Shown in pieces: positions 36,356 through 44,857 of a stretch of 64,000 nt of DNA. A program made the position numbers and the translations under genes. Location: the NCBI GenBank assembly GCA_017617715.1, contig JAFZVQ010000016.1, positions 62,001-126,000 on the forward strand, in the 5' to 3' direction. How positions within the stretch are numbered: the stretch's first letter is position 1; every line of letters begins with the position of its first letter. This DNA is from Bacteroidales bacterium. GTDB lineage: Bacteria; Bacteroidota; Bacteroidia; Bacteroidales; UBA932. A model generated the notes under the pieces. It worked only from the letters and a program-made list of their open reading frames with translations, was not told the DNA's origin and did not search any database.

Positions 36356-36382
36356 CACTCCGAGCCGGTATACGTAAAATAA
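36356..36382 (+). pseudogene. C-terminal remnant HSEPVYVK-stop
   Basis: Eleven bases past the fimbrial stop, in a different frame, this stretch encodes HSEPVYVK and TAA. It matches 21313-21339 at every amino acid with only third-position changes. It has no start of its own and is the tail of a lost gene. Confidence 0.6.
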
Positions 36383-36394
36383 ACCACGTGCACT

Positions 36395-36434
36395 GGACGG
36401 CTTCAGGAATATGACCTGGGGCCGTCCGTTTTAT
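36395..36434 (+). terminator. Terminator of the fimbrial operon
   Basis: GGACGGC (36395-36401) pairs with GCCGTCC (36421-36427). Inside, CAGG pairs with CCTG. A T-rich GTTTTATAT follows. Confidence 0.75.
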
Positions 36435-36454
36435 ATAAAAAGTTCCATGTGTTC

Positions 36455-36485
36455 TTGTTTTGTAACTAAAATATAGTTACATTTG
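36455..36485 (+). promoter_or_regulatory. hicAB promoter and operator
   Basis: TTG (36455-36457), 20 bases, TACATTTG (36478-36485). A perfect dyad GTAACTA-N5-TAGTTAC (36462-36480) overlaps the -7 box, as expected of a HicB autoregulation site. The start codon follows seven bases later. Confidence 0.75.
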
Positions 36486-36492
36486 CAGGGCT

Positions 36493-36747
36493 ATGGGAAC
36501 AAAAGAAAAACTTCTGGCGCGATTGAAGCGCCTGCCGGCAGACTTTACTTTTAAAGAAGCTGCACGATTGTTATCTTTGCTCGGATATGAAAAAAACGAC
36601 AAGGGTAAGACTTCCGGATCAAGGGTTTTGTTTATTGACAAACAAAACAGAAAGATCTTACTTCATCGCCCTCATCCTGAGAGTGTTTTAAAAGAGTACA
36701 CTTTAAAGCACATTATTGACAAGCTTACTAGAAACGGAGATTTGTAA
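36493..36747 (+). CDS. hicA: HicA-family mRNA interferase toxin
   Basis: 84 residues, normal for HicA. The double-stranded-RNA-binding-like fold is visible as LLSLLGYEKNDKGKTSGSRVLF followed by LLHRPHPESVLKEYTLKHIIDKL. The usual catalytic His in GSHH is Arg here (GSRVLF), a variant that also keeps HRPHP downstream. In known systems HicA cleaves mRNA and is held by HicB. The gene is clearly more AT-rich than its neighbours, suggesting transfer. It ends one base before the hicB start. Confidence 0.85.
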   Translation: MGTKEKLLARLKRLPADFTFKEAARLLSLLGYEKNDKGKTSGSRVLFIDKQNRKILLHRPHPESVLKEYTLKHIIDKLTRNGDL

Positions 36748-36748
36748 T

Positions 36749-37264
36749 ATGAACACACTGAAGTATAAAGGATACATCGGTTCGGTCGCTTATAGCGAAC
36801 CGGATAAGGTTTTTTTCGGAAAATTAGAAGGAATCGACGACCTGGTCAACTACGAAGGTGAATCAGTTGCAGAGCTAACCTCTGCTTTCCACGAAGCGGT
36901 AGAGGATTATCTGGCGTTCTGCGACGACCACGGCCTGAAGCCTGAGAAGAGCTACACTGGCACCTTCAACGTCAGGATACCCCCTATGACACATCGCGAA
37001 ATCGCCAATCGGGCCAGCGAGGCCGGCATTTCGATCAACGCATTCGTCAAAAAAGCATTGACCGAAGCCGTAGAGAAGCCATGGCCTGCAGCGTGGAGTC
37101 TTGTGCAAGGGTATGGTCCCGATGCGCCAGAGCCCGCCATGCTGATGGATAATCCGCCGGAGTTTCATTATGGAACGAAGGAGTCTCTCAAACTGAGTGT
37201 CCCCGCCAAGGATGTCGCGCTTGCGAAAGAAATCGCCCGCCGTATGGGCTGGAAAATAGAATAA
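36749..37264 (+). CDS. hicB: HicB-family antitoxin with long C-terminus
   Basis: 171 residues, longer than the usual 110-140. The N-terminal HicB fold (YIGSVAYSEPDKVFFGKLEGI) is followed by a ribbon-helix-helix DNA-binding segment (VRIPPMTHREIANRASEAG, then SINAFVKKALTEAV). The last 55 residues are extra, with unknown role. The ATG at 36749 lies one base after the hicA stop; a longer frame start is inside hicA. It would neutralise HicA and repress the promoter through the dyad at 36462. Confidence 0.88.
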   Translation: MNTLKYKGYIGSVAYSEPDKVFFGKLEGIDDLVNYEGESVAELTSAFHEAVEDYLAFCDDHGLKPEKSYTGTFNVRIPPMTHREIANRASEAGISINAFVKKALTEAVEKPWPAAWSLVQGYGPDAPEPAMLMDNPPEFHYGTKESLKLSVPAKDVALAKEIARRMGWKIE

Positions 37265-37326
37265 TTTCTTATCTTGGGGTGACGTCCGCAAGATTTCGGG
37301 GCCTTTGGTAATTACAGGCAGGCGGA

Positions 37327-38838
37327 TCACTCAAAGACGCAGAGGGACTCGTCGAAGACCGGGCTGTCGACTCCGAAGAAGCGGAGTACGCTGTGATAGA
37401 TGTGGTGCTGCCCCACTTCCGGCAGATCCTTGACCGTGAGCCCGGCGTTTTGGGTCCACACCAGGAAAGGTATTTCGAGCTGCTCCTTTGGCGCTATTTC
37501 CAGAGGGGTGGAATGCATATAAGTCTTATTCTCCCCGAGCGACTCGCCATGGTCGGACATATAGATCAAGCACGCACGCCTGGACGGCATGCCCTTAAGT
37601 ATTTCTATCACGGAATGGATAATCCAGTCGGAATACAACATGCAGTTGTCGTACACATTGTATAGCCTGCGCGGGTCGGCCTTGTACTCGTCGATGGTCT
37701 TTCCAGCAGGCGTAAACACTTCGAACTCAGGAGGATAGCTCCTAAAATACATGGGGCCGTGGTTGGCGTACGTGTGCAGCACTATGAATTGCTTCGGCTT
37801 CGGGGAAGCAAGGATATCTTCCTTCAGTCCGGCCAGCAGGATACCGTCGTGTCTCGCATCCTCGCCGGGATACATCTTTGCCAGCGCCTTGACGTCGTAA
37901 CGCTTGTCGATGTGCAGCGGCGGCTCGCCCCAGTTGCTGGTGCGCCATTCGACATCCACCCCCGCGCGGTACAGGTAATCTGGCAGGGTCTCATACAGCT
38001 CTTCAGTTTCCCAAGGCTCCAGCATGGCTTTCACGCACGCAATCGTGTATGTGTTTGACGCCTTGGCGGGCAGTGCAGTCACGCTGTCGCGCGAGGTGCA
38101 GGGGTTGGTCTCCCGTTCATAACCATAGAGGGAGAAATGGTCGCGGCGGGCGGACTCTCCGATTATGAGCACGCAGACGTCTTCCGTGTCCGTGGTGATG
38201 GTGGCGTCCGGCAGCAGTATCGCATCCGCATGCCGTTCATGCTCGGCGACGAGGAAACGGACGGAGTTGACCGTGTACGACCATGGGAGAAGCAGGCCAC
38301 CGAGCTCCGTAGAGTGCCGTCTGGCATTGGGTATCTGGCCGACATTGGCCAATACGGACCCGAACCCGACCAAGACCGCAAGCAACGTGCACAGCAGGAG
38401 TTTACGCCATGAGCCGCGCTCAGGCTTCCTCTTTATCGCATATACGGCGGGCATTACTCCCAGGAATAATACGAACAGGATCAGGAACGCCGACAAGTAT
38501 CCGGAAACCTCCGTTGCGCTCGAATGGAGTATGTTACCCATCATCTCCACACTCGCCAGCTGCTGATAAGTCCCGAAAAGATAAGCGGATATCGCGTTCG
38601 CTATCAAAGTGATTGCAATTACGATCCTGCCGGCCGTGCGGGCGAAGAACACCAGCAGATAGTAGAAAAGGAAGTCCAACGCCACCAGCATCAATGCCAG
38701 GAAAGCCACCACTGCGACTCCGGGACCGGCACTGTCCAGATGGCTGATTACATGGCTGAAGAAGGGCACGTGAAATGCCGCAACGGTGAATACGCCCAGA
38801 ATCAGGCTGTATGCTGCCAGGCTAATGGACCTTTTCAT
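37327..38838 (-). CDS. Phosphoethanolamine transferase (EptA/CptA-like)
   Basis: 503 residues. Five hydrophobic helices occupy the first 165 residues, followed by a periplasmic sulfatase-fold domain. Marks are IIGESARRDHFSLYGYERETNP with metal ligand Glu228, the nucleophile region SNTYTIACVKAM (Thr263 aligns with the family Thr), and MSDHGESLGE. Family members add phosphoethanolamine to lipid A or core sugars and lower binding of cationic peptides. The ATG at 38838 overlaps the lipid kinase stop by 4 bases, so the two are one operon. Its last 24 coding bases are duplicated at 21356-21379. Confidence 0.9.
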   Translation of the reverse strand: MKRSISLAAYSLILGVFTVAAFHVPFFSHVISHLDSAGPGVAVVAFLALMLVALDFLFYYLLVFFARTAGRIVIAITLIANAISAYLFGTYQQLASVEMMGNILHSSATEVSGYLSAFLILFVLFLGVMPAVYAIKRKPERGSWRKLLLCTLLAVLVGFGSVLANVGQIPNARRHSTELGGLLLPWSYTVNSVRFLVAEHERHADAILLPDATITTDTEDVCVLIIGESARRDHFSLYGYERETNPCTSRDSVTALPAKASNTYTIACVKAMLEPWETEELYETLPDYLYRAGVDVEWRTSNWGEPPLHIDKRYDVKALAKMYPGEDARHDGILLAGLKEDILASPKPKQFIVLHTYANHGPMYFRSYPPEFEVFTPAGKTIDEYKADPRRLYNVYDNCMLYSDWIIHSVIEILKGMPSRRACLIYMSDHGESLGENKTYMHSTPLEIAPKEQLEIPFLVWTQNAGLTVKDLPEVGQHHIYHSVLRFFGVDSPVFDESLCVFE

Positions 38839-39722
38839 ATCTTGTGGATTCTTGATGCCGGCACTATCACTTTCATCGCCCCCGGCCTCACCGAGAGATC
38901 GAACTCGCTTCCGCCTTCCGACGGATCTCCGTCACAATGGATAGCTCCGGGATGCTCCCTGTGTATATGAAACGCAGAATCGCTGAAATGGAGCACATGC
39001 CGGCTTGTATGTGTCAGTCCCGTCATGAGCCTCGTAGCAAGGTCTGGGATCTCGAGGGTACGGAACGGCCGCACCACGATCACATCCAGCAGGCCGTCCT
39101 GCAGGGAAGCCATGGGCGCGATGCGTGCCTGGTTCCCCCACTGGTTGGCATTGGCCACGGTCACGAACACAGCCTTTCCACTCCACGATTCCCCGCTCTT
39201 CGACGTGATGGTGTAATTCTCGCCGGGATGCTGTTTCCACTCCTCCCATGCAAGGGAGATGTAGTTTGCCAGGCCCCTGCGGGTGGAGTGGGCGAAGTCC
39301 AGGCTCACGGAGGCATCAAGGCCGAAGCCTGCCGTGCACATGAAGATGTGCCCGTTCATCTCCGCCACGTCGATGTCTGTGATGCACTGTTCGTTGATGG
39401 TCCTGACAGCCATGGCCGTGATGCGGCTGCATCCCAGATGAAGCGCAAGGCCGTCTCCGCTGCCGCACGGGATGACTCCGAGTGCCTTCCCGGTGCCGGC
39501 AATGCCCCGGGCCACCTCGTTCACGGTGCCGTCTCCGCCCACGGCGACCACTATGTCCGCCCTGCTCTCGCGAGCCATGCTTTCGGCCATGCCTGCAGCA
39601 TCGGTCACCAAGTATTCCGGGCTGTACTTCGAGCTGTCCAGATGCCTGCGGATGGACGCAAGCACAAGGTCTTTGCCCCGCCCTCCGGCAATAGGATTGA
39701 CTATGAAATCAATTTTCTGCAT
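38835..39722 (-). CDS. YegS/DagK-like lipid kinase
   Basis: 295 residues from the ATG at 39722. Marks of the diacylglycerol kinase catalytic domain are FIVNPIAGGRGKD, AVGGDGTVNEVARGI and IPCGSGDGLALHLG (usually GSGNGLA, so one position differs), with a C-terminal beta domain. It probably phosphorylates diacylglycerol or a related lipid. This fits its operon partner: phosphoethanolamine transfer from phosphatidylethanolamine releases diacylglycerol, which a kinase can recycle to phosphatidate. Confidence 0.9.
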   Translation of the reverse strand: MQKIDFIVNPIAGGRGKDLVLASIRRHLDSSKYSPEYLVTDAAGMAESMARESRADIVVAVGGDGTVNEVARGIAGTGKALGVIPCGSGDGLALHLGCSRITAMAVRTINEQCITDIDVAEMNGHIFMCTAGFGLDASVSLDFAHSTRRGLANYISLAWEEWKQHPGENYTITSKSGESWSGKAVFVTVANANQWGNQARIAPMASLQDGLLDVIVVRPFRTLEIPDLATRLMTGLTHTSRHVLHFSDSAFHIHREHPGAIHCDGDPSEGGSEFDLSVRPGAMKVIVPASRIHKI

Positions 39723-39743
39723 CTCTGTCTCCAAATGGGATAG

Positions 39744-39751
39744 CAAAGGTA
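39744..39751 (-). promoter_or_regulatory. -7 box of the lipid kinase operon
   Basis: TACCTTTG on the minus strand, 21 bases before the ATG at 39722. Divergent to the box at 39765. Confidence 0.55.
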
Positions 39752-39764
39752 ACAATCTTTTACT

Positions 39765-39772
39765 TATATTTG
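39765..39772 (+). promoter_or_regulatory. -7 box of the HD-hydrolase to STAS operon
   Basis: TATATTTG fits TAnnTTTG. The leader to 39825 is about 45 bases, longer than most in this window. Confidence 0.5.
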
Positions 39773-39824
39773 TAGAATCCATGCTATAAAGAATCAGACA
39801 CTCATGCGAATGAACAAATAATCC

Positions 39825-40400
39825 ATGGCAAACAAACCGCTGAATACTGATTTTCTGGACCGCGCCATCATCTTTGCGGTCAAGGCCCATTCCGGCACGG
39901 AGCGCCGCGGAAAGGGCTATCCATACATTGTCCACCCGCTCGAGGCGGTGGAGATAGTGGCCACGATGACAAAGGACCAGGAACTCCTGGCCGCGGCCGC
40001 CCTGCACGACACCGTGGAAGACACTGATGTGACGGTGGACCAGATCCGCGCAGAGTTTGGCCCCCGGGTCGCAGAGCTTGTCGCCGCCGAAAGCGACGAG
40101 ATGCCCGCAGGCGTGTCCGAGGAGGACAGCTGGCACGACCGCAAGCGGGCCGCAATCGACAGGCTCTCCAAAGCCAGCCGCGACGCCAAAATCGTGGCCC
40201 TCGGCGACAAGCTGTCCAATATGCGGGCCATCGCCCGCGACTTCTCCGTCCAGGGAGATGCTTTCTGGAATCTCTTCCATGCCAAAGACCCCAAGGACCA
40301 TGAGTGGCACTACCGCGGCCTTGCGGAAGCCCTCAAAGAGCTGGACGGCACCTTCGCATATCAGGAATTCGTTAAACTTATAAATCAAGTATTCGCATAA
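39825..40400 (+). CDS. HD-domain (p)ppGpp hydrolase-like protein (SAH/MESH1 type)
   Basis: 191 residues, only a hydrolase-size domain, with no synthetase or TGS/ACT part. Metal-binding motifs of the SpoT hydrolase domain are present: YPYIVHPLEAVEIV, ALHDTVEDTD and ALGDKLSNM. Small alarmone hydrolases of this size degrade (p)ppGpp, and some act on NADPH or related nucleotides. It is the first gene of an operon that continues into a partner-switching circuit, which supports a role in stress signalling. Confidence 0.85.
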   Translation: MANKPLNTDFLDRAIIFAVKAHSGTERRGKGYPYIVHPLEAVEIVATMTKDQELLAAAALHDTVEDTDVTVDQIRAEFGPRVAELVAAESDEMPAGVSEEDSWHDRKRAAIDRLSKASRDAKIVALGDKLSNMRAIARDFSVQGDAFWNLFHAKDPKDHEWHYRGLAEALKELDGTFAYQEFVKLINQVFA

Positions 40401-41230
40401 TGGAAGCAATCAAGATATCCCTGGACGATTACGTCCTCTCCGGCGGGGGCTTCAACGGAGAAAGCTATGACTTCAAGGGCGACCCTTCGGTGATGCTCAA
40501 GCTCTATTTTCCCGGGAAGATCCAGCAGCCGCTGGACGAGATGATCCTCGCCCGCAAGGTTTACGAAATGGGCATCCCCACACCGGAACCCGGGGAATAC
40601 GTGGTCACGGAAGACGGCCGCTACGGCATCCGCTTCAAGCGCATCCTGGGCAAGAAGTCCTATTCCCGCGCAACCGGCGACGAGCCGGAGAAGGTGGCAC
40701 AGTTCGCCTCCGAATTTGCACAGATGTGCAAGCAACTGCATTCCACGCACGTGGACACTACGCAGTTTGAAAACGTCAAGGACAGATACTTCAGGCTGTT
40801 GGCGGAAAACCCGTTCTTCACGACTGCAGAGAAGGATAAGCTTTCCCGCTTCATCGCCGACACCCCCGATGAGGATACCGCCATCCACGGAGACCTCCAG
40901 TACAGCAATGCGATCTTCGTCGGCGACAAGCGCTATTTCATCGACCTGGGAGATTTCTGCTGGGGCAACCACCTCTTCGACATCGGCATGGTCTATCTTT
41001 GCTGCTACCTGAGCGGCGAGGACTTTATCAAGGAGACCTTCCACATGCCCAAGGCGGTGGCCATGAAGTTCTGGGACAATTTCGCTCCGGTGTACTTCGG
41101 CGAAGGTGTTCCGCTCAAGGAAATAGAGGAACTGGTCCGCCCGTATGCCGGCCTCAAGACCCTGATTATCGAGAGAGACAGCAAGTGCCCCATGCCGGAA
41201 TTCCGCGCAGCCCTCAGTTCCATCATATGA
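40400..41230 (+). CDS. Aminoglycoside phosphotransferase-like kinase (TIGR02172-type)
   Basis: 276 residues. The kinase marks are the Brenner motif HGDLQYSN near residue 164 and the metal-binding IDLGDFCWGN near 178. It resembles the APH-fold family first described as Fibrobacter paralogues, whose substrates are unknown. The ATG shares one base with the previous stop (TAATG), and its own stop overlaps the next ATG by 4 bases. It is more likely a small-molecule or protein kinase than a resistance gene; this is inference. Confidence 0.75.
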   Translation: MEAIKISLDDYVLSGGGFNGESYDFKGDPSVMLKLYFPGKIQQPLDEMILARKVYEMGIPTPEPGEYVVTEDGRYGIRFKRILGKKSYSRATGDEPEKVAQFASEFAQMCKQLHSTHVDTTQFENVKDRYFRLLAENPFFTTAEKDKLSRFIADTPDEDTAIHGDLQYSNAIFVGDKRYFIDLGDFCWGNHLFDIGMVYLCCYLSGEDFIKETFHMPKAVAMKFWDNFAPVYFGEGVPLKEIEELVRPYAGLKTLIIERDSKCPMPEFRAALSSII

Positions 41231-42165
41231 AAAAACTGATTCCACTGGTACTGCTCCTGCTGGCCGCGGAGGCCGCCCTGGCCCAGGACCGCTTTGTGTT
41301 CACTCCGCAGTGGACGGCGCAGGCTCAATTCGCCGGCTATTATGTGGCGCAGGAGATGGGGTTTTACAAGGACGCCGGATTGGATGTAGAGATTGTGCAT
41401 CCGTCCATCACCGTTTCCGCCATGGACCGCATCAGGCGAAACGAGAGCCATGCCACCACGCTGCAGCTCTGCCAGGCGATAGAAATCGCAGATGGCGGCA
41501 TACCCCTGGTGAACATACTCCAGACCTCGATGAACAACGCCATGGTCATCGCATCCCGCAGGGGCGTGGATCCGCTCACCCAAAAAGGCGCCCGCGTGGG
41601 TATTTGGAGTGCGGGGTTCGGCCAGCTGGCCATCTGTATGAGCATCAAAGAAGGCCTGGACTACGAATGGATACGCTTTGCCACCAACGTGAACCTGTTC
41701 ATCAAAGGGGCCATAGACGCCACGCTGGGAATGAGCTACAATGAGTATTACCAGCTGATCCAGGCCGGTTTTGAGCTGGACGACAAGAACGTGTACCGCT
41801 TCTGCGACCACGGCTACAACGTCCAGGAAGACGGCGTGTATATGACCCGCGGCTATTACCGGAAACACAAGGAACAGGCCCGCAAGTTCGCCGAAGCCAG
41901 CCGCCGCGGATGGGAATGGGCAGCCGGACATCCGGAGGAGACTCTGGATATCGTTATGAAGTATGTTACGGCAGACCACATAGCCACCAACCGCGTACTG
42001 CAGGAACTGATGCTGGCGGAAATACTGAGGCTGCAGGTCGACCGCGAATCCGGCGTTCGTGAATTCCGCCTGAGGCCGGACATGGTGAAGTTTGCCAGTG
42101 ACCTCATGCTGGAGAACCAGATGATAGATAAACCGGTGACGTATGAACAGCTTACGGATGATTAG
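41227..42165 (+). CDS. Periplasmic substrate-binding protein, NMT1/SsuA type
   Basis: 312 residues. A signal peptide ends at ALAQ. The rest is the THI5/NMT1-SsuA fold: FTPQWTAQAQFAGYYVAQEMGFYKDAGLDV, then GVDPLTQKGARVGIW. Such proteins bind thiamine precursors, riboflavin or sulfonates. No ABC permease or ATPase is adjacent. Instead it is followed four bases later by a Cache-domain phosphatase, so it may serve as a ligand-binding partner of that sensor. That role is inferred from gene order only. Confidence 0.82.
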   Translation: MKKLIPLVLLLLAAEAALAQDRFVFTPQWTAQAQFAGYYVAQEMGFYKDAGLDVEIVHPSITVSAMDRIRRNESHATTLQLCQAIEIADGGIPLVNILQTSMNNAMVIASRRGVDPLTQKGARVGIWSAGFGQLAICMSIKEGLDYEWIRFATNVNLFIKGAIDATLGMSYNEYYQLIQAGFELDDKNVYRFCDHGYNVQEDGVYMTRGYYRKHKEQARKFAEASRRGWEWAAGHPEETLDIVMKYVTADHIATNRVLQELMLAEILRLQVDRESGVREFRLRPDMVKFASDLMLENQMIDKPVTYEQLTDD

Positions 42166-42169
42166 GCAT

Positions 42170-44527
42170 ATGAAAAATCCCATTCAATACATACGCCAGT
42201 CGCTCTCCCGCAAACTCAGCCTCTGGATAGTCTTCTTCGCTGCGATCATCTTCAACGTGGCGCTGGGATTCATGTTCACCCAGGCGCTGAAGGCGGTGCG
42301 GCAAGAGGCCATAAATCGCGCCACCAAGGAGCTGGACAACACCGTGCTTCGCGTGAACTCCATTCTCAATTATGTGGAGTGGGCCACAAACAATACGGAC
42401 TGGCTGGTGCTGCGGCATCTGGACGCTCCGGATTCCATGTTCGTCTATTCCCGCCGCATACTCCAGAACAATCCCTACCTGAACGGATGCTCCATCGCAT
42501 TCGAGCCTTATTATTTCAAGGACCGCGGCCGCTTCTTTTCCGCTTATTCATACTACGACGACGGGAAGGTTCAAACGGTACAGGAAGGGAACGACTCATA
42601 CGTGTATTTCTACATGGACTGGTACCAGACCGCAAAGCTGATGGACCGCCCCGTCTGGACCGAGCCTTTCTGCGACTTCAATCCGGAGCTCAACAACACA
42701 TCGGTGATAATAGCTTCCTATTGCAAGCCCCTTAAAGACGAAGCCGGAAACTATATCGGCACAATTTCCACGGACCTTTCCCTCGACTGGCTCTCGGAGA
42801 CTATTTCCGCCCTCAAGCCATACCCGAATTCCTACAGTATGATGATAGGGGAAGGCGGCACTTATTTCGTGCATCCCGACAAGGACAAGCTTCTCTACCA
42901 GACCATTTTCACCGAGACGCTCAAGTATCCCAATCCTGAATTGTCGGCCATGGGTCACGCCATGCTGCGCGGCGAAGAAGGCATGTGCGAGCTGCAGATG
43001 GACGGCGTGGACAGCTATGTGTTCTATAAACCGCTTGGAGAAACCGGATGGAGCGTCGCTATAGTCTGCCCGGAAAGCGACATTTTCGAGGGGTACCTTA
43101 AGCTGCGGCACCTGGTTGCTTTCATCGTGGTCATAGGCCTCATACTTATGCTGTTAATATTCAGCCGCATAGTCACCCACGAGCTAAAGCCCCTGAGGAG
43201 CCTTGCAGACCAGACCGACACCATCGCGAAAGGTAGTTTCGACCAACTGTTGCCGGAAGATAACCGCAGCGACGAAATCGGCCGCCTGAGCCATTCCTTC
43301 ACCAATATGCAGCAGTCGCTCGTGCGTTACGTGGAGCAGCTCAAGGAGACCACCGCCACAAAGGCCTCCATAGAGAGTGAGCTCAAGGTGGCCAGTGCGA
43401 TACAGGCCAGCATGCTGCCGCGCATCTTCCCGCCATTCCCCGAGCGCAAGGACATAGACCTCTACGCCTCCATGAAACCGGCGAAGGAAGTCGGTGGCGA
43501 CCTGTTCGACTTCTTCCTCCGCGACGAAAAGCTCTTCTTCTGCATCGGGGACGTGAGCGGGAAGGGCGCGCCGGCCGCCATGCTCATGGCTGTCACCCAC
43601 TCGCTCTTCCGTGCCGCATCGGCGCGCGAAAGCGATCCGTCAGTGATTATGCGGAGCATCAATGAAACCGTATGTCTGGACAACGAGGCCAACATGTTCG
43701 TGACCGTGTTCCTCGGTGTCCTGGACCTGCCGAGCGGACGCCTGCGCTTCTGCAACGCCGGACATGACAGCCCTCTGCTCCTGGGCTCCGGCGTAGCCAC
43801 TCTCGATTGCATGCCGAATCTGCCAATAGGCATACTGTCCGAGATGAAATACACCACTCAGGAATGCGGCATAGAAGCCGGCACCACCATCTTCCTATAT
43901 ACCGACGGCCTCACGGAAGCGATGAATATCGACCATGAACAATATGGCAAGGACCGCGTAGTTGAGCGGCTGAAGACCTGTGTCGAGCAGAAGATGGGGC
44001 CCAGGAATATCCTTGACACCATGTTCGACGGGGTGCACGCCTTCGTGCAGGACGCAGACCAGAGCGACGACCTCACGATGCTGGCACTTCGCTACACGCC
44101 CGGACAGTTCGCCACCATTCTCAGCGACACGCTTACTTTGAATTGCGACGTCGCCCGCGTCCCGGAACTGAACGATTTCATAAAGTCCATAACCGAAAGG
44201 CTGAACATGGACCCCACCGTTGCCGGACAGGTGCAACTCGCAGTAGAAGAGGCGGTTGTGAATGTGATGAGTTATGCCTACCCCGAGAAGGGAAAAGGAT
44301 TCGTCACAATCAAAGCCATGTCGGACGGCCACGAACTCAGACTGGTCGTGATTGATTCCGGTGTGGCGTTCGATCCCACCAGCGCAGAAAAAGCCGACAC
44401 TACGCTTTCCGTTGAGGACAGGCCTATAGGCGGTTTGGGTATCTTCCTTGTGCGGGAGTTGATGGATTCCATCAATTACGAAAGGGTGGATAACCGTAAT
44501 ATCCTTATGATGATTAAAAATATTTGA
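42170..44527 (+). CDS. Cache-HAMP-SpoIIE phosphatase fused to an RsbW-type HATPase
   Basis: 785 residues from the ATG at 42170. One helix near the N-terminus, a Cache sensor of about 280 residues outside the membrane (YYFKDRGRFFSAYSYYDDG, ISTDLSLDWL), a second helix near 330, a HAMP domain, and then a PP2C-type SpoIIE domain (KEVGGDLFDFF, IGDVSGKGAPAAMLM, NAGHDSPLLL, DDLTMLAL). The last 130 residues are a GHKL kinase with the N-box VEEAVVNVMSYAYP and IGGLGIFLVRELMD. Phosphatase and kinase that are usually separate (RsbU and RsbW) are thus in one chain. The STAS substrate follows directly. Confidence 0.92.
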   Translation: MKNPIQYIRQSLSRKLSLWIVFFAAIIFNVALGFMFTQALKAVRQEAINRATKELDNTVLRVNSILNYVEWATNNTDWLVLRHLDAPDSMFVYSRRILQNNPYLNGCSIAFEPYYFKDRGRFFSAYSYYDDGKVQTVQEGNDSYVYFYMDWYQTAKLMDRPVWTEPFCDFNPELNNTSVIIASYCKPLKDEAGNYIGTISTDLSLDWLSETISALKPYPNSYSMMIGEGGTYFVHPDKDKLLYQTIFTETLKYPNPELSAMGHAMLRGEEGMCELQMDGVDSYVFYKPLGETGWSVAIVCPESDIFEGYLKLRHLVAFIVVIGLILMLLIFSRIVTHELKPLRSLADQTDTIAKGSFDQLLPEDNRSDEIGRLSHSFTNMQQSLVRYVEQLKETTATKASIESELKVASAIQASMLPRIFPPFPERKDIDLYASMKPAKEVGGDLFDFFLRDEKLFFCIGDVSGKGAPAAMLMAVTHSLFRAASARESDPSVIMRSINETVCLDNEANMFVTVFLGVLDLPSGRLRFCNAGHDSPLLLGSGVATLDCMPNLPIGILSEMKYTTQECGIEAGTTIFLYTDGLTEAMNIDHEQYGKDRVVERLKTCVEQKMGPRNILDTMFDGVHAFVQDADQSDDLTMLALRYTPGQFATILSDTLTLNCDVARVPELNDFIKSITERLNMDPTVAGQVQLAVEEAVVNVMSYAYPEKGKGFVTIKAMSDGHELRLVVIDSGVAFDPTSAEKADTTLSVEDRPIGGLGIFLVRELMDSINYERVDNRNILMMIKNI

Positions 44528-44531
44528 TACT

Positions 44532-44831
44532 ATGGAAATTAAGATTACAACCGAGGGAAAGGAGACGATTGCAGCCCTCATCGGCCGCCTGGACACCATG
44601 GCCGCCCAGGAAATAGCTCCTAAGATGGACGAATTGAAGAACGTAAGCGGCACCCTTATACTGGATTGCTCGGAACTGAGTTATATTTCCAGCTCCGGAC
44701 TCCGCATATTCCTCACCCTTAGAAAGGCTGCCGCCGAAAAGGGAGGTAAAGTGATAGTCCGCAGCATGTCCAATGAAATCCGCAGCGTTTTCATGATGAC
44801 GGGTTTCATGAACCTGTTTGAGATTCAGTGA
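44532..44831 (+). CDS. STAS-domain anti-sigma-factor antagonist
   Basis: 99 residues. The fold and the phosphorylation motif ELSYISSSGLRIF are clear; Ser54 aligns with the phosphorylated Ser of SpoIIAA/RsbV. It begins four bases after the phosphatase-kinase stop. Its phosphorylation state would be set by the two opposing domains of that protein. No sigma factor is encoded nearby, so the final target lies elsewhere or is not a sigma factor. Confidence 0.93.
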   Translation: MEIKITTEGKETIAALIGRLDTMAAQEIAPKMDELKNVSGTLILDCSELSYISSSGLRIFLTLRKAAAEKGGKVIVRSMSNEIRSVFMMTGFMNLFEIQ

Positions 44832-44857
44832 TCAGGGCTTAGGTTTCCGCGCCCGCT

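Noticed and set aside
36346..37326. Searched for an IS element carrying hicAB
   Set aside because: No transposase frame and no terminal inverted repeats or target duplication were found at the edges, so a classical insertion sequence is not supported.
40400..41230. Aminoglycoside resistance gene
   Set aside because: Only the general APH-fold motifs are present; the protein resembles a chromosomal paralogue family and sits in a signalling operon.
41227..42165. Part of a complete ABC importer
   Set aside because: No permease or ATPase gene adjoins; the neighbours are signalling proteins.
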